From Acidobacteriota bacterium (GTDB taxonomy: Bacteria; Acidobacteriota; Aminicenantia; S016-38), in NCBI GenBank assembly GCA_015486055.1, contig WFSJ01000024.1, positions 1 to 46,828 on the forward strand: a stretch of DNA of 46,828 bases, read 5' to 3'. Of this stretch, positions 24,165-35,227 are shown in pieces. Positions within the stretch are counted from its first letter, which is position 1, and each line of letters starts with the position of its first letter. Position numbers and translations under genes: made by a program. The notes under the pieces were generated by a model. The model saw only the letters and a program-made list of their open reading frames with translations. It made no database searches and was not told the origin of the DNA.

Positions 24165-25441
24165 TTTTCAAAAGAAAATTTATGGAGATATCAGGAGTAA
24201 AAGGAGCAATTTATCAACGGAGAAAGGGAGAAACCCTTAGCGGAGAAATTGTTCTTTTAGGCGGGAGAAGTGTTGACACAGACGGGAAGGAGGGAATTTC
24301 TTCCCTTCTTTCTTCCCTTTTTAACAGGGGTTGTGAGGACCTAAATTACGAGGAAATAGTGGGAGAACTTGAAAGGATGGGTTCCTCAATTTCAGCTTCT
24401 GCAGGGACTGACTCTATAACTATAACATTCTGGACAATGAAGGAGTTTGTAGCAGAGACAATTGATATATTATTAAAATGCCTGAGTTCGCCAAGATTTC
24501 CTCAGGATGAATTGGAGAAAGAGATTGAGAGGCAGGTAAATGAGATGAAGAGAACCTGGGATATTCCTGAAATTGCAGCCTCAAAGATTTTCCAGCACAG
24601 GGTTTTTGGTTCCCATCCATATTCAAAACACGAAAAGGAAATTACATTAAGAAGGATAAGCAGAGAAGAACTATTAGATAGAAAGGAGAAAGAATTCAGA
24701 AGGAAAAGAGCTATTGTTGTAATTAGCGGTTCCCATCCAGACTCTGAGGGAATCCTTAAAAGAGTTGTGGATATGCTTGATGGGGAAGGGGAAAGATTTT
24801 CCATGAGGTTGCCCAAACTTCATGAAGGAAGAAAAATTTATTTTTACCAGAAGGAAAATGCTGAGCAGACACAGATAAGGATGGGTCATCCATCCTTTCC
24901 GAGATCTTTTCCAAACTACGAGGAAGCAGTCATTTTTAATTATATTCTCGGAGGAGGAGGATTTTCCTCAAGGTTGATGGAAAAAATAAGGGCTAAGGGA
25001 GGTCTTACCTACTCAGTAAGATCTTCCTTCACTCCGATGTTGTTTGGAGGCCTTTTTTCAATTTCAACTTTCACAAAACCTGAGAATACCGATGAAATCA
25101 TAGAGGAAATTATAAAAGAGATTGAAAGAACCTTGAGGGAAGGAGTAACCCGTGAGGAAGTTGAGAAAGCTAAGGGATATTACCTTGGACATTTCCCATT
25201 AGAACTTGAAACTCCTGTTCAGATAGGCTCCCTCCTGTCGGAAATTCTATTTTACGGTCTTAAAGAGGAATATCCTGAAGAATTTATCCATAGAATAAAG
25301 AATATCAGAGCAGAGGATATCAATTTTATTGCCCCTCAGCTTATAAAGCCCGACAGTTTTGTTATAACGGCAGTTGGGAATAAAGAAGCTAAGGAAAAGC
25401 TTGGAAAACTCGGAAAAGTTGAGGAGGTGATTCCAGAATAA
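24161..25441 (+). CDS. M16 peptidase-like partner subunit, lacking HxxEH
   Basis: 426 aa. The position of the zinc motif reads 'GISSLLSSLFNRGC' with no His, so this chain cannot bind zinc. The C-terminal half keeps the substrate-binding Arg/Tyr element 'GGGGFSSRLMEKIRAKGGLTYSV', as in non-catalytic subunits. It overlaps the catalytic subunit gene by ATGA, so the two are co-translated and very probably form an active heterodimer. Not a pseudogene: the reading frame is full length and the loss is normal for this subunit type. Confidence 0.92.
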   Translation: MIFKRKFMEISGVKGAIYQRRKGETLSGEIVLLGGRSVDTDGKEGISSLLSSLFNRGCEDLNYEEIVGELERMGSSISASAGTDSITITFWTMKEFVAETIDILLKCLSSPRFPQDELEKEIERQVNEMKRTWDIPEIAASKIFQHRVFGSHPYSKHEKEITLRRISREELLDRKEKEFRRKRAIVVISGSHPDSEGILKRVVDMLDGEGERFSMRLPKLHEGRKIYFYQKENAEQTQIRMGHPSFPRSFPNYEEAVIFNYILGGGGFSSRLMEKIRAKGGLTYSVRSSFTPMLFGGLFSISTFTKPENTDEIIEEIIKEIERTLREGVTREEVEKAKGYYLGHFPLELETPVQIGSLLSEILFYGLKEEYPEEFIHRIKNIRAEDINFIAPQLIKPDSFVITAVGNKEAKEKLGKLGKVEEVIPE

Positions 25442-25456
25442 AATGAGAGGGATACA

Positions 25457-26584
25457 ATGAAAGGAAAAGTTTTAATTCTTGGAGGTGGAAGACAGGGAAC
25501 ATATGTAGCAAAAGCGCTATCTGAAGACGAAATCCCTGTTAGTGTTTGGGATATTTCTGAGGAGGCAATTAAGAGCATATCCTCTCTGTCTTTTGTAAAA
25601 GCAGAGAGAAAGAATATATTTCATTTGTCCTCCTTAGAGGAGGAACTTTCCAATTTTCAGATTGTGGTGGATGCCCTTCCTGGAGATGCAGGATTTGAGG
25701 CCCTTGAAAAGTTAGCTGAAGCAGGAAAAGATGTAGTGAGTTTTTCCTTTATGAAGAAGGACTATTTTCTTTTAGATGAGAAGACTAAGGAGAAGGGAGT
25801 AACCATAATTCCTGACTGTGGGATAGCTCCGGGTCTAACGAATCTCCTTGTCGGAAATGGACTTTCAAGAATGCCTAATGCGGATAGAGTTTTTATCTGG
25901 GTGGGTGGGCTCCCTAAGCATCCTCTTCCCCCCCTCTATCATAGTATAACATGGTCAATAGATGACTTTCTTGATGAATACAAGAGGCCTGCAAGGGTGA
26001 GGAGGAATGGAATTTTAAAGGAGATAGAGCCTCTCAGTGAAATAAGAAGGGAGGAAGACTTCCCCATTGCGAACCTCGTTTCATTTCCCTCAGATGGTTT
26101 AAGAAGCCTTCTGAAGACAACAGATGTGATGAATATTGAGGAAAGGACGCTGAGATATTTACCCCATATAGAAAGGATAAAAGTGCTCAACGATCTTGGT
26201 TTCCTTAACGAGGAGTTCTTAACCCTTCTCAATGCTTCTTATCCTGTAAAATACATTACAGCGAGAATACTGGAGAAAAAATTCTCCTCTTTTTCTGAGG
26301 AAGACTACATAATAGGAAGAGTTGAAATCAGCGGCAGGAAGGTATCTCGCTCCTATGATATATTTGCAGAATATGATTATGAAACTTCAACTACTGCAAT
26401 GAGCAGGGCTACCTCTATTACTGCTTCTGCCTTTGTGAAACTTCTGCTGAGAGGAGAAATTGTTGAGAAGGGAATGCTTCCCCCGGAGAAATTCGGTGAT
26501 AGAGAGGCAATTCTTAGAAGTGTTTTGAAGGAGTTAAAGCAACATAATGTAATGGTAAGAGAAAGGATAAAACCAGCGATTTGA
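25457..26584 (+). CDS. Saccharopine dehydrogenase family protein (lysine 6-dehydrogenase-like)
   Basis: 375 aa. N-terminal Rossmann fold 'KVLILGGGRQGTYVAKAL', then 'VVDALPGDAGFEALEKLAEAG', 'VTIIPDCGIAPGLTNLLVG' and 'VFIWVGGLPKHP', features of saccharopine dehydrogenase/lysine 6-dehydrogenase proteins. It is an NAD(P)-dependent amino acid dehydrogenase; the exact substrate is not readable. GAGGG lies 7 nt before ATG. It follows the M16 pair, so amino acids released from peptides may feed it (inference). It is a different branch from the SDH at 44253-45569, which has a partner LKR. Confidence 0.85.
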   Translation: MKGKVLILGGGRQGTYVAKALSEDEIPVSVWDISEEAIKSISSLSFVKAERKNIFHLSSLEEELSNFQIVVDALPGDAGFEALEKLAEAGKDVVSFSFMKKDYFLLDEKTKEKGVTIIPDCGIAPGLTNLLVGNGLSRMPNADRVFIWVGGLPKHPLPPLYHSITWSIDDFLDEYKRPARVRRNGILKEIEPLSEIRREEDFPIANLVSFPSDGLRSLLKTTDVMNIEERTLRYLPHIERIKVLNDLGFLNEEFLTLLNASYPVKYITARILEKKFSSFSEEDYIIGRVEISGRKVSRSYDIFAEYDYETSTTAMSRATSITASAFVKLLLRGEIVEKGMLPPEKFGDREAILRSVLKELKQHNVMVRERIKPAI

Positions 26585-26600
26585 ACTTTAACCTATCTAA

Positions 26601-26606
26601 TATAAT
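26601..26606 (+). promoter_or_regulatory. Orphan -10 box between convergent genes
   Basis: TATAAT on the + strand, 7 nt before ATG 26614, the leaderless spacing seen elsewhere. No -35 at 16-18 nt. The only reading frame it could drive is the 26-codon ORF at 26614. Confidence 0.35.
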
Positions 26607-26613
26607 CTAAACT

Positions 26614-26694
26614 ATGAAGTTCTTACCGTTACTCTTCCTTAGAAAGTTCATAGAACTGTCGGAGCCTTTTTTTTACCTTGTCATGTATCTTTAG
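26614..26694 (+). CDS. Possible 26-residue hydrophobic peptide antisense to the 3' end of lonB
   Basis: ATG 26614 to TAG 26692-26694 encodes a peptide starting [12 protein letters not shown] and ending FFYLVMYL, with two hydrophobic stretches flanking a short polar part. A TATAAT lies 7 nt upstream, matching other leaderless genes in this window, and most of the ORF is antisense to the lonB C-terminus. It could be a small membrane peptide or only an antisense transcript, or chance. Low confidence. Confidence 0.22.
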   Translation: MKFLPLLFLRKFIELSEPFFYLVMYL

Positions 26695-28965
26695 GTATTT
26701 TTCTCCCATCATAAATTCGGCAAGTTCCTTTATATTGCTTACAGCATAAATTTTGAATTCTCCTTTTTCCATAGAACCAAGAACCTCATTTTTGAGACTC
26801 AGATCTTCAATGTTTTCCTCAGGTATTACAACTCCATTTTCATCCTTTATTCCTTTTAACTTGCACACATCGTAAAATCCTTCTATCTTCTCGTTTACCC
26901 CACCAATTGGCTGGATTTCTCCCTTCTGGTTTATTGATCCTGTAACCGCATAGTTTTGTTTTATTGGCATCTCCCCTATGGAGGATAGAAGGGATAGGAA
27001 CTCGGCCGCAGAGGCTGAATCGCCGTCTATTTCAGAATAACTCTGTTCAAGAACTATCTTTCCTGATAATGTCAGGGGAAATTCCTGAGCAAATTCTTGG
27101 GTAAGTAGTCCTGTTAGAATTAAAACCCCTTTTGTATGAATTGGTCCTGAAAGCGCAGCTTCCTTCTCAATATCAACTATACCCCCTTTCCCTGCCCCTG
27201 TTGATGCGGTTATTTTAACAGGTCTCCCAAACTTCAGCCCATCAATTTCTATGTATGTGAGCCCATTTATCTGACCGATTTTTTCCCCCTCTGTATCAAT
27301 TTTTAATATCCCTTTTTTGAACATTTCCCTATCCTTTCTTTTGAAAAGGGATGTCCTGTCCATTCTTGACTCGATGCTTTTTTTGAGGTCTTTTTCCTTT
27401 ATTTGTTTTCTTCCCTCTTCTCTGGCGTAAAAATCTGCCTCAGAGATTATCTCTATAATGAGCCCAAAATTGTTGCTTATCTTCCCCCTTTCCCCTGCCA
27501 TCCTTGATGAAAATTTCATGAGCTCGATGAAAGCTTCCCTGCTTAGGGGCAACAGCCCATTCTCTTTTGAATATTTGTGAAGAAAATTTGCAGTATTGCG
27601 GACATTTTCCTTATTCATCTCCATTGTCCAGTCAAATTCCGCCTTTATTCTGAATATCTCTCTGAACTCAACATCCCAATGATAAAGAAGGGAATAATGT
27701 TTATATGAACCTATCAATATCACCTTGACATCCAGAGGAACAGGTAGGGGTTTCAGGCTTCTTACCGAAACAGGGTTGAGGAGGTTTTCAAGGTCTTCAA
27801 TCTGGACACTTGCAGTGATGAGGGACCTTTTAAGGCTTTTCCATACAAGGGCGTTGACGATGTCCTCTGCATGAATTATGAGGAATCCACCATTTGCTTT
27901 GAGTAAAGACCCTGCCTTTATCATGGTAAAATCCGTTGTCACTGTTCCCAAAACCGATTCTCTCTCTATGCTGCCTATAAGATTTTTATATGAGGGATTG
28001 TTTTCTATTATTACTGGTGCCCCCCCTGTCCTTGAATTGTCTACGGCAAGATTCACAGAATATCTTTTTTTTATAAGCCGAAGGGCCTCCTCTTTAGCTT
28101 CTTCAATTTCATTTATGCTGGATATAAAATTTTCCTTAGCCTCCTCAAGAAATTTGGATGCCTGAATGCTTTTAGAAAACTTCCTTTTAAGAGGTCTGAA
28201 TTCTATTGTCCATCTTCTTTTTACTGCCGATTTCTTTACTCTTGCTATACTCTCTTTAAATTTTTTATCAAGGGTTGATTTCTTCTTTGAAGCTTTTTCC
28301 AACTGAGCTTCCAATTTTGTTCTTTCTTTTATTATGTTTTTCCTTTCCTGCTCGGGAAGTTTTGAGAACTCCTCCTGGCCTATCTTTTTATTATTCTTTG
28401 TAGGGATTATGGAGATTCCAGCCTGTGAGATCTCAAGAACGAATCCCATTTCTTCCGCGATTTTTTCAAGGCTCTGAAGCATCTTTGCGTTTTTCTGATT
28501 GTATTTTTCTTGAACGCTTTTCATTGCTTTGGAGAATTCCTTTGATTCCTTGAGGTTAATGACAAAAGAGACCATATGCTCTATTGCTCGTTCCATTTCC
28601 TGTTTCAATTCCCTCCCGAGCCCTGGCTCAACAAAGATTGGAATGGGAGAATAGTTATCCTGAAAATTATTTACGAAGCAGAGATCAAATGGTGTTCCCA
28701 AGCCTGATGCGATTGTTTCAAGATAGGATTTTACTGCCGAGGTCCTTCCTGTCCCGGGTTCTCCCGCAACGAAGATGTTAAAACCTCTCTTTTTTATCTT
28801 TAATCCAAGTTCAAGAGCCCTGAGAGCACTTTCCTGTCCAATTATCCCCTTAAATTCCGCAGATGGCTTAAACGACTCAGGAACCAGGCCTGAAGGTATT
28901 TTTGCCTCAGCTTCTTCCCTTTTTACTTTCCTCACTGAAAACACCCATTTTTCTGAATTTTTCAT
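26629..28965 (-). CDS. LonB-like ATP-dependent protease (AAA_32 + Lon catalytic domain)
   Basis: 778 aa. Residues 68-76 'GEPGTGRTS' are the Walker A, with Arg in place of the usual Lys, a feature I recall as common in this Lon-like family. A coiled-coil-rich insert spans ~130-290 (many Lys/Glu, '[18 protein letters not shown]'). Further ATPase motifs include '[16 protein letters not shown]'. The C-terminal Lon domain has the Ser-Lys dyad Ser650 ('[12 protein letters not shown]') and Lys693 ('[12 protein letters not shown]'), 43 residues apart as in Lon. It degrades proteins in the cytoplasm. ATG 28965 lies 59 bp inside accA; GTG codons at 28944 and 28935 are alternative starts. Confidence 0.92.
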   Translation of the reverse strand: MKNSEKWVFSVRKVKREEAEAKIPSGLVPESFKPSAEFKGIIGQESALRALELGLKIKKRGFNIFVAGEPGTGRTSAVKSYLETIASGLGTPFDLCFVNNFQDNYSPIPIFVEPGLGRELKQEMERAIEHMVSFVINLKESKEFSKAMKSVQEKYNQKNAKMLQSLEKIAEEMGFVLEISQAGISIIPTKNNKKIGQEEFSKLPEQERKNIIKERTKLEAQLEKASKKKSTLDKKFKESIARVKKSAVKRRWTIEFRPLKRKFSKSIQASKFLEEAKENFISSINEIEEAKEEALRLIKKRYSVNLAVDNSRTGGAPVIIENNPSYKNLIGSIERESVLGTVTTDFTMIKAGSLLKANGGFLIIHAEDIVNALVWKSLKRSLITASVQIEDLENLLNPVSVRSLKPLPVPLDVKVILIGSYKHYSLLYHWDVEFREIFRIKAEFDWTMEMNKENVRNTANFLHKYSKENGLLPLSREAFIELMKFSSRMAGERGKISNNFGLIIEIISEADFYAREEGRKQIKEKDLKKSIESRMDRTSLFKRKDREMFKKGILKIDTEGEKIGQINGLTYIEIDGLKFGRPVKITASTGAGKGGIVDIEKEAALSGPIHTKGVLILTGLLTQEFAQEFPLTLSGKIVLEQSYSEIDGDSASAAEFLSLLSSIGEMPIKQNYAVTGSINQKGEIQPIGGVNEKIEGFYDVCKLKGIKDENGVVIPEENIEDLSLKNEVLGSMEKGEFKIYAVSNIKELAEFMMGEKYLKIHDKVKKRLRQFYELSKEE

Positions 28966-29878
28966 ATCTCTTTCTTAACCTTTCCTCAGGGTCCATTTTT
29001 TCAATTTCCTTGAGGTTTCTTAAAAGGGCCTCATCCACATTCTTGTAAGCTATCTCAGGGAAGCTGTGGGCACCCCCAGGCGGCTCAGGAATTATCTCAT
29101 CCGCTATCCCGAATTTATATAGGTCCTTAGCTGTTAGTTTTAGATTCTCTGCCGCCTCTTCAACTGCCCCCTGATTCCTCCATAAAATAGCTGCGCATCC
29201 CTCAGGGGAAATTACTGAATATGTGGAGAACTGGAGCATTAAAATTCTGTCGGACACACCTATTCCAAGGGCTCCTCCGCTTCCACCTTCTCCGATCACA
29301 ACTGAGATTATCGGAATTTTTAGCGCTGCCATTTCCCTAAGGTTGTATGCTATGGCTTCAGCCTGCCCTCTTTCTTCCGAGCCTATCCCAGGGTAGGCTC
29401 CCGGTGTATCTATGATAGTTATAACTGGCCTTGAGAATTTTTCCGCAAGCCTCATTATTCTCAGAGCCTTTCTATAACCCTCTGGATTTGCCTGTCCAAA
29501 ATTTCTTCTTATCCTTTCCTGAGTAGTTCTTCCCTTTTGATGTCCCACAACCCCTACGGATTCACCATGATAGAAACCGAAACCTGCAACTATGGCAGGA
29601 TCATCTGCAAATCTCCTGTCCCCATGGAGCTCTACAAAATCGTCAAAGATGGAGTAAATATAGTCAAGGGTATAAGGTCTATTGGGATGGCGTGCAAGAA
29701 GGGTTTTCTGCCACCTTGAAAGAGAGGAAGTGAGTTTTTCCCATTCTTCTTTGAGTTTTTCCATAAGTTCTGCTTCCTTTTTTCTTGCCTCCTCGTCGTT
29801 TCTCCTCTGAAGCTTTTTTATCTCCTCTCTAATCTCCACAATTGGCTCTTCAAAAGGGAGGTTATTTTTCTTTACCAT
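28907..29878 (-). CDS. accA: Acetyl-CoA carboxylase carboxyltransferase subunit alpha
   Basis: 323 aa, standard AccA length. The coiled N-terminus ('[20 protein letters not shown]') is followed by '[14 protein letters not shown]', '[17 protein letters not shown]', '[19 protein letters not shown]', '[19 protein letters not shown]' and '[19 protein letters not shown]'. It forms, with AccD, the carboxyltransferase that makes malonyl-CoA; accD is not in the window. GAGAGG precedes ATG 29878. It overlaps thi4 by 17 bp upstream and lonB by 59 bp downstream, so it sits in the middle of a tight operon with unrelated neighbours. Confidence 0.96.
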   Translation of the reverse strand: MVKKNNLPFEEPIVEIREEIKKLQRRNDEEARKKEAELMEKLKEEWEKLTSSLSRWQKTLLARHPNRPYTLDYIYSIFDDFVELHGDRRFADDPAIVAGFGFYHGESVGVVGHQKGRTTQERIRRNFGQANPEGYRKALRIMRLAEKFSRPVITIIDTPGAYPGIGSEERGQAEAIAYNLREMAALKIPIISVVIGEGGSGGALGIGVSDRILMLQFSTYSVISPEGCAAILWRNQGAVEEAAENLKLTAKDLYKFGIADEIIPEPPGGAHSFPEIAYKNVDEALLRNLKEIEKMDPEERLRKRYEKFRKMGVFSEESKKGRS

Positions 29879-30659
29879 ATTTTTCCTCTCTTATTTTTGA
29901 TATTATAAGTTGGGCAGCTTTCTTTCCTGAAAGGAGCATCCCTCCGAATATCGGGCCCATCCTCGGTCCCCCGAAAGTGGCATTGGCTGCCATACCTGAG
30001 ACTATCAATCCTGAAAAGGCCTCTCTTGTATTTGAAGCAACGAAGGCCTCTGCTTCTTCTGCCCACATGGACCTTTCTCCTTCCATTTTCCCCGAAGGGG
30101 TGCTGAGCTTCACTCTGCTCTTCCCTTGGAGAATATTTACAATCTCGGCATCATGTCCTGTAGCATCCAAGAGATATTTTGAATTCACTGTAAGTGGATC
30201 AACATCCAGCCCTGCCACTTCCACTGTAGACCAGTTGACAACAGCTCCGCATACCCTTCCCTCCTTTAACACGACATCCTCCACGAAAATCCCGTTGAAA
30301 ACCTTTGCCCCTGCAAGGATTGCCTTTGAGGTGAGCAGCGTAGTTGCAAGGACTGAATCAGCCACATAGTATCCTTCTGAAAATTTCTTATTGGGAATCT
30401 CAAATTCATCAAGAATCTCCTTCCCTTCTTGCTGGACAACTATTGTGTTAAACATCATTCCTCCTCCCCACATTCCTCCTCCTATGCTGAGCTTCCTTTC
30501 GAATACAGCTGTTTTCAGGCCAGACTTTGCAAGGTAATAGGCCGCTACCATTCCAGAGGGGCCGCTTCCTGCTATTGCAGCATCCATATCAATGTAATTC
30601 AACAGTTCTTCTGTATAAGTTTTGATAATTGCTTCCGTTATCTTTTTTTCCTCAATCAT
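29862..30659 (-). CDS. thi4: Thiazole synthase of the Thi4 family
   Basis: 265 aa. '[20 protein letters not shown]' and '[20 protein letters not shown]' form the dinucleotide-binding and Thi4 signature regions; '[12 protein letters not shown]' and '[19 protein letters not shown]' follow. Thi4 makes the thiamine thiazole from NAD and glycine; archaeal types take sulfur from sulfide. At the position of the yeast sacrificial Cys (archaeal His) I align Asp152 in 'GLDVDPLT', which is neither. The start at 30659 is chosen because GGAGG lies 5 nt upstream; an open frame extends to 30887 but crosses the gapA promoter and start. First gene of thi4-accA-lonB. Confidence 0.9.
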   Translation of the reverse strand: MIEEKKITEAIIKTYTEELLNYIDMDAAIAGSGPSGMVAAYYLAKSGLKTAVFERKLSIGGGMWGGGMMFNTIVVQQEGKEILDEFEIPNKKFSEGYYVADSVLATTLLTSKAILAGAKVFNGIFVEDVVLKEGRVCGAVVNWSTVEVAGLDVDPLTVNSKYLLDATGHDAEIVNILQGKSRVKLSTPSGKMEGERSMWAEEAEAFVASNTREAFSGLIVSGMAANATFGGPRMGPIFGGMLLSGKKAAQLIISKIREEKYGKEK

Positions 30660-30678
30660 TTTTTCCTCCATTTCCAGA

Positions 30679-30707
30679 ATTATCCTATGAAAAAAACTTA
30701 TTGACAA
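30679..30707 (-). promoter_or_regulatory. Promoter for thi4 operon
   Basis: On the minus strand: TTGTCA (30707-30702), 17 nt, GATAAT (30684-30679), then a ~13-nt leader with GGAGG. The -35 overlaps that of the divergent gap promoter. Confidence 0.6.
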
Positions 30708-30729
30708 GAAAAACTCTTTCTCATAAGAT
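30701..30729 (+). promoter_or_regulatory. Promoter for the gap-pgk-tpiA-secG operon
   Basis: TTGACA (30701-30706), 17 nt, TAAGAT (30724-30729). A second TATAAT at 30735-30740 has no matching -35. AAAGGAGG precedes ATG 30759. Confidence 0.7.
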
Positions 30730-30755
30730 AAGTTTATAATAGAAAAAGGAGGTAA

Positions 30756-32928
<2,173 letters not shown>

Positions 32929-32932
<4 letters not shown>

Positions 32933-33666
32933 GACCTTTTATAGCAGGAAACTGGAAGATGAATCATACTCCTTCTTCTGGAAAGAAATTCGCAGAGGAA
33001 CTTGTTCCAAGGATAAAGAGCCTTGGCGCTGACATTGTGATATTTCCCCCATTTGTTGCGATTCCTTCTCTATATGAAGTTACAAAGGGAACGTCACTGA
33101 AGATAGGGGCTCAAGATTTCTATTGGGAAGAGAAAGGGGCATTTACAGGAGAAATCTCTGCTGAGATGCTTAAAGAAGCAGGGGCAGAGTATGCAATAAT
33201 AGGACATTCCGAGAGGAGGAATATATTCGGAGAGTCAGACGAGCTTGTAAATCTCAAGCTGAAAACTGCTGTGGACTCTGGTTTGAAACCGGTACTTTGC
33301 ATAGGAGAGAAACTTGCAGAGAGAGAAAGCGGAAGGACAAAGGACAAGATAAAATTCCAGCTTGACGCCGGCCTTTCAGGTGTTTCAACAGAGAAGGTTA
33401 TAATAGCTTATGAACCGATATGGGCAATTGGGACGGGAAAGACAGCCACTCCTCAGCAAGCCGAAGAAATTCATTGCTTTATAAGCGAGTATCTGGATGA
33501 AAGGGTAAAAATACTTTATGGAGGTTCTGTAAAACCTGCCAATGCTTACCAATTGATGACCCAATCCCACATAGATGGCGTCCTTGTTGGTGGAGCTTCC
33601 TTGAAAATTGATAGTTTTTATGATATAATCCGAAATGGAATTAAGGCTTTCGAGGAGAAGAATTAA
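32929..33666 (+). CDS. tpiA: Triosephosphate isomerase
   Basis: 245 aa. 'FIAGNWKMNHT' carries the catalytic Lys, 'AIIGHSERRNIFGE' the catalytic His, 'IAYEPIWAIGTGKTAT' the catalytic Glu and the flexible loop, and 'ILYGGSVKPAN' the phosphate site. It interconverts dihydroxyacetone phosphate and glyceraldehyde-3-phosphate. Overlaps pgk (ATGA) and secG (TAATG). Confidence 0.97.
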
Positions 33667-33959
33667 TGTATACGATAATTCTCGTTTTCCATGTGATTAT
33701 TGCCTTCCTGCTTATCGTTGTAATTCTCATGCAGAGCGGCCAGAAGGCGGATATAGCCTCTGTTTTTGGGGGTTCAAGCAGTCAGACAGTTTTCGGACCA
33801 AGGGGAGCAACTACTATTCTTGTTAAAGTAACGGCTGTGCTTGCTACCCTTTTTATTATCACATCGGTTTCCCTTTATGTTCTTTCCTCAAAGGCTCATC
33901 CAACTTCTGTCCTGCAGAAGTCAGTTGTAGCTACCGAGAAGTCGGGCACAAAGAAATAG
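33666..33959 (+). CDS. secG: Preprotein translocase subunit SecG
   Basis: 97 aa with two transmembrane helices (about residues 2-20 and 52-75) joined by a Gly/Ser-rich loop, 'MQSGQKADIASVFGGSSSQT' being the classic SecG segment. It assists SecYE in protein export. The tpiA-secG order is common in bacteria. It overlaps the tpiA stop by one base, and tRNA-Leu begins 7 bp after its stop. Confidence 0.92.
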   Translation: MYTIILVFHVIIAFLLIVVILMQSGQKADIASVFGGSSSQTVFGPRGATTILVKVTAVLATLFIITSVSLYVLSSKAHPTSVLQKSVVATEKSGTKK

Positions 33960-33965
33960 ATTGGT

Positions 33966-34051
33966 GCCGAGGTGGCGGAATTGGCAGACGCGCCAGCTTG
34001 AGGTGTTGGTGGGTGTCCCCCGTGCGGGTTCGAGTCCCGCCCCCGGCACCA
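33966..34051 (+). tRNA. tRNA-Leu(GAG)
   Basis: An 86-nt class II tRNA. Acceptor GCCGAGG pairs with CCCCGGC with one A-C mismatch; the anticodon stem CCAGC/GTTGG encloses TTGAGGT (anticodon GAG). The T arm is GCGGG-TTCGAGT-CCCGC. Discriminator A is followed by an encoded CCA, unlike the Phe and Ser tRNAs here. No separate promoter is visible, so it is likely cut from the gap-secG transcript. Confidence 0.95.
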
Positions 34052-34053
34052 TT

Positions 34054-35175
34054 TTAACCCTTAAATTTCCTTGAGAGCTTTATTGTAAACCAGAGGGGTA
34101 ATATTGCCACAACTCCTGCCCAGATAAGGAAGGAACTCATAAGGCCGAATTTATAAGAAAGGAAACCAAATATTATTGGCCCTGTGCAGAATCCTAAATC
34201 GCCCATTGATGACACGAATCCCATTGTGACTCCCCTCCTTGCTTCCTCAGCAGTTCTCAAGGTCATAGCAGTTATGTTGGGATATATGGAGCCTATTCCT
34301 ATACCCATGAGAATTCCCCCAAGGAGAAATATGGGTGTATTTACGGCAAAAGATGCAACAACAAATCCGGCGGAAAAAGACAGAAATGCAGGGATCAGAA
34401 TGAAAGGTTTTCCCCAAGAAGGCAAGAGTCTCCCAAAATATCCTCTTATTAGGACAGAGAGCAGAGAAACGACAGTGAAGAAAAGCCCTGTGTCCACACC
34501 GGGTCTTACCTTCTCTATTAAAGGTATAAATGGGAACGCCACATTGACGCTCCAGCCGAGAAAGAAATTTAACATCCCGAGGAGGAATATTTCCAGTCTT
34601 ATCTTTAGTTTCACCTTTGTTTTTTCCTTTTTATTTGTATTCTTTATCGAGAGGATTATCGGGATTGATATTGCGGCGGATATTCCTCCAAATACGAACA
34701 TTGCAGGGAATCCGAATTTTTTTGCAATTCTTATTGCCATGTATGGGTAGATAAAATAAGGTAATAGATAAAATACAGAGAGGGTGGAAACATTTGATGT
34801 GAATTTTCTAAGGTGGGCGCCTTCTACGCTTTGTAAAAGAGAACCGAGACTATACCAGGCAAATCCCAGGCCTGTTGTTATCCTGAGGATGACTATAATT
34901 GGAACCCTTTCCCCCACTGCAGCTAATGAAAAGAGGGAAAGGGAGAATATTAATGCACCAAGTAAAAGAATGAATTTTACAGAGATGGAATCCGCAATTT
35001 TTCCCCCTATTGGTCTTGCCAAAAGGGCAGTCCAGGAAAAGAGAGATACTATTATTCCTATTTGAGCATCATTGAGACCTATATTCTTCAGAAAGAGAGA
35101 AAAATAGACAAGGGTTGCCACACCCCCGTAAAGGAGGAATGTTGAAAGGGAAATTTTCGCCAGGTTTTTTCTCAT
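34054..35175 (-). CDS. Major facilitator superfamily transporter
   Basis: 373 aa with twelve predicted transmembrane helices. The MFS A-loop equivalent 'LLARPIGGKIADSISVKFIL' lies after helix 2; 'ITTGLGFAWYSLGSLLQS' and 'GIGIGSIYPNITAMTL' are typical of sugar or drug-efflux-type members. The substrate is unknown. ATG 35175 is chosen because an open frame running further upstream would cross the divergent pepD gene and its promoter; no Shine-Dalgarno is evident. Its stop is 2 bp from the 3' end of tRNA-Leu. Transcribed divergently from pepD. Confidence 0.88.
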   Translation of the reverse strand: MRKNLAKISLSTFLLYGGVATLVYFSLFLKNIGLNDAQIGIIVSLFSWTALLARPIGGKIADSISVKFILLLGALIFSLSLFSLAAVGERVPIIVILRITTGLGFAWYSLGSLLQSVEGAHLRKFTSNVSTLSVFYLLPYFIYPYMAIRIAKKFGFPAMFVFGGISAAISIPIILSIKNTNKKEKTKVKLKIRLEIFLLGMLNFFLGWSVNVAFPFIPLIEKVRPGVDTGLFFTVVSLLSVLIRGYFGRLLPSWGKPFILIPAFLSFSAGFVVASFAVNTPIFLLGGILMGIGIGSIYPNITAMTLRTAEEARRGVTMGFVSSMGDLGFCTGPIIFGFLSYKFGLMSSFLIWAGVVAILPLWFTIKLSRKFKG

Positions 35176-35180
35176 TTGTT

Positions 35181-35209
35181 TTGACTTGGACTTATTTATC
35201 AGATAAATT
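35181..35209 (+). promoter_or_regulatory. Probable promoter for pepD
   Basis: TTGACT (35181-35186), 17 nt, TAAATT (35204-35209), then GGAGGTG and ATG 35228. The -10 is imperfect. Confidence 0.5.
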
Positions 35210-35227
35210 TTATATGGAGGTGAAAAA

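Noticed and set aside
24161-25441. M16 partner as a pseudogene or novel dead enzyme
   Set aside because: Loss of HxxEH is normal for the non-catalytic chain of M16 heterodimers, and the Arg/Tyr element is intact.
29842-30369. 175-codon open frame antisense to thi4/accA
   Set aside because: Shadow frame. thi4 and accA are clear family members on the other strand.
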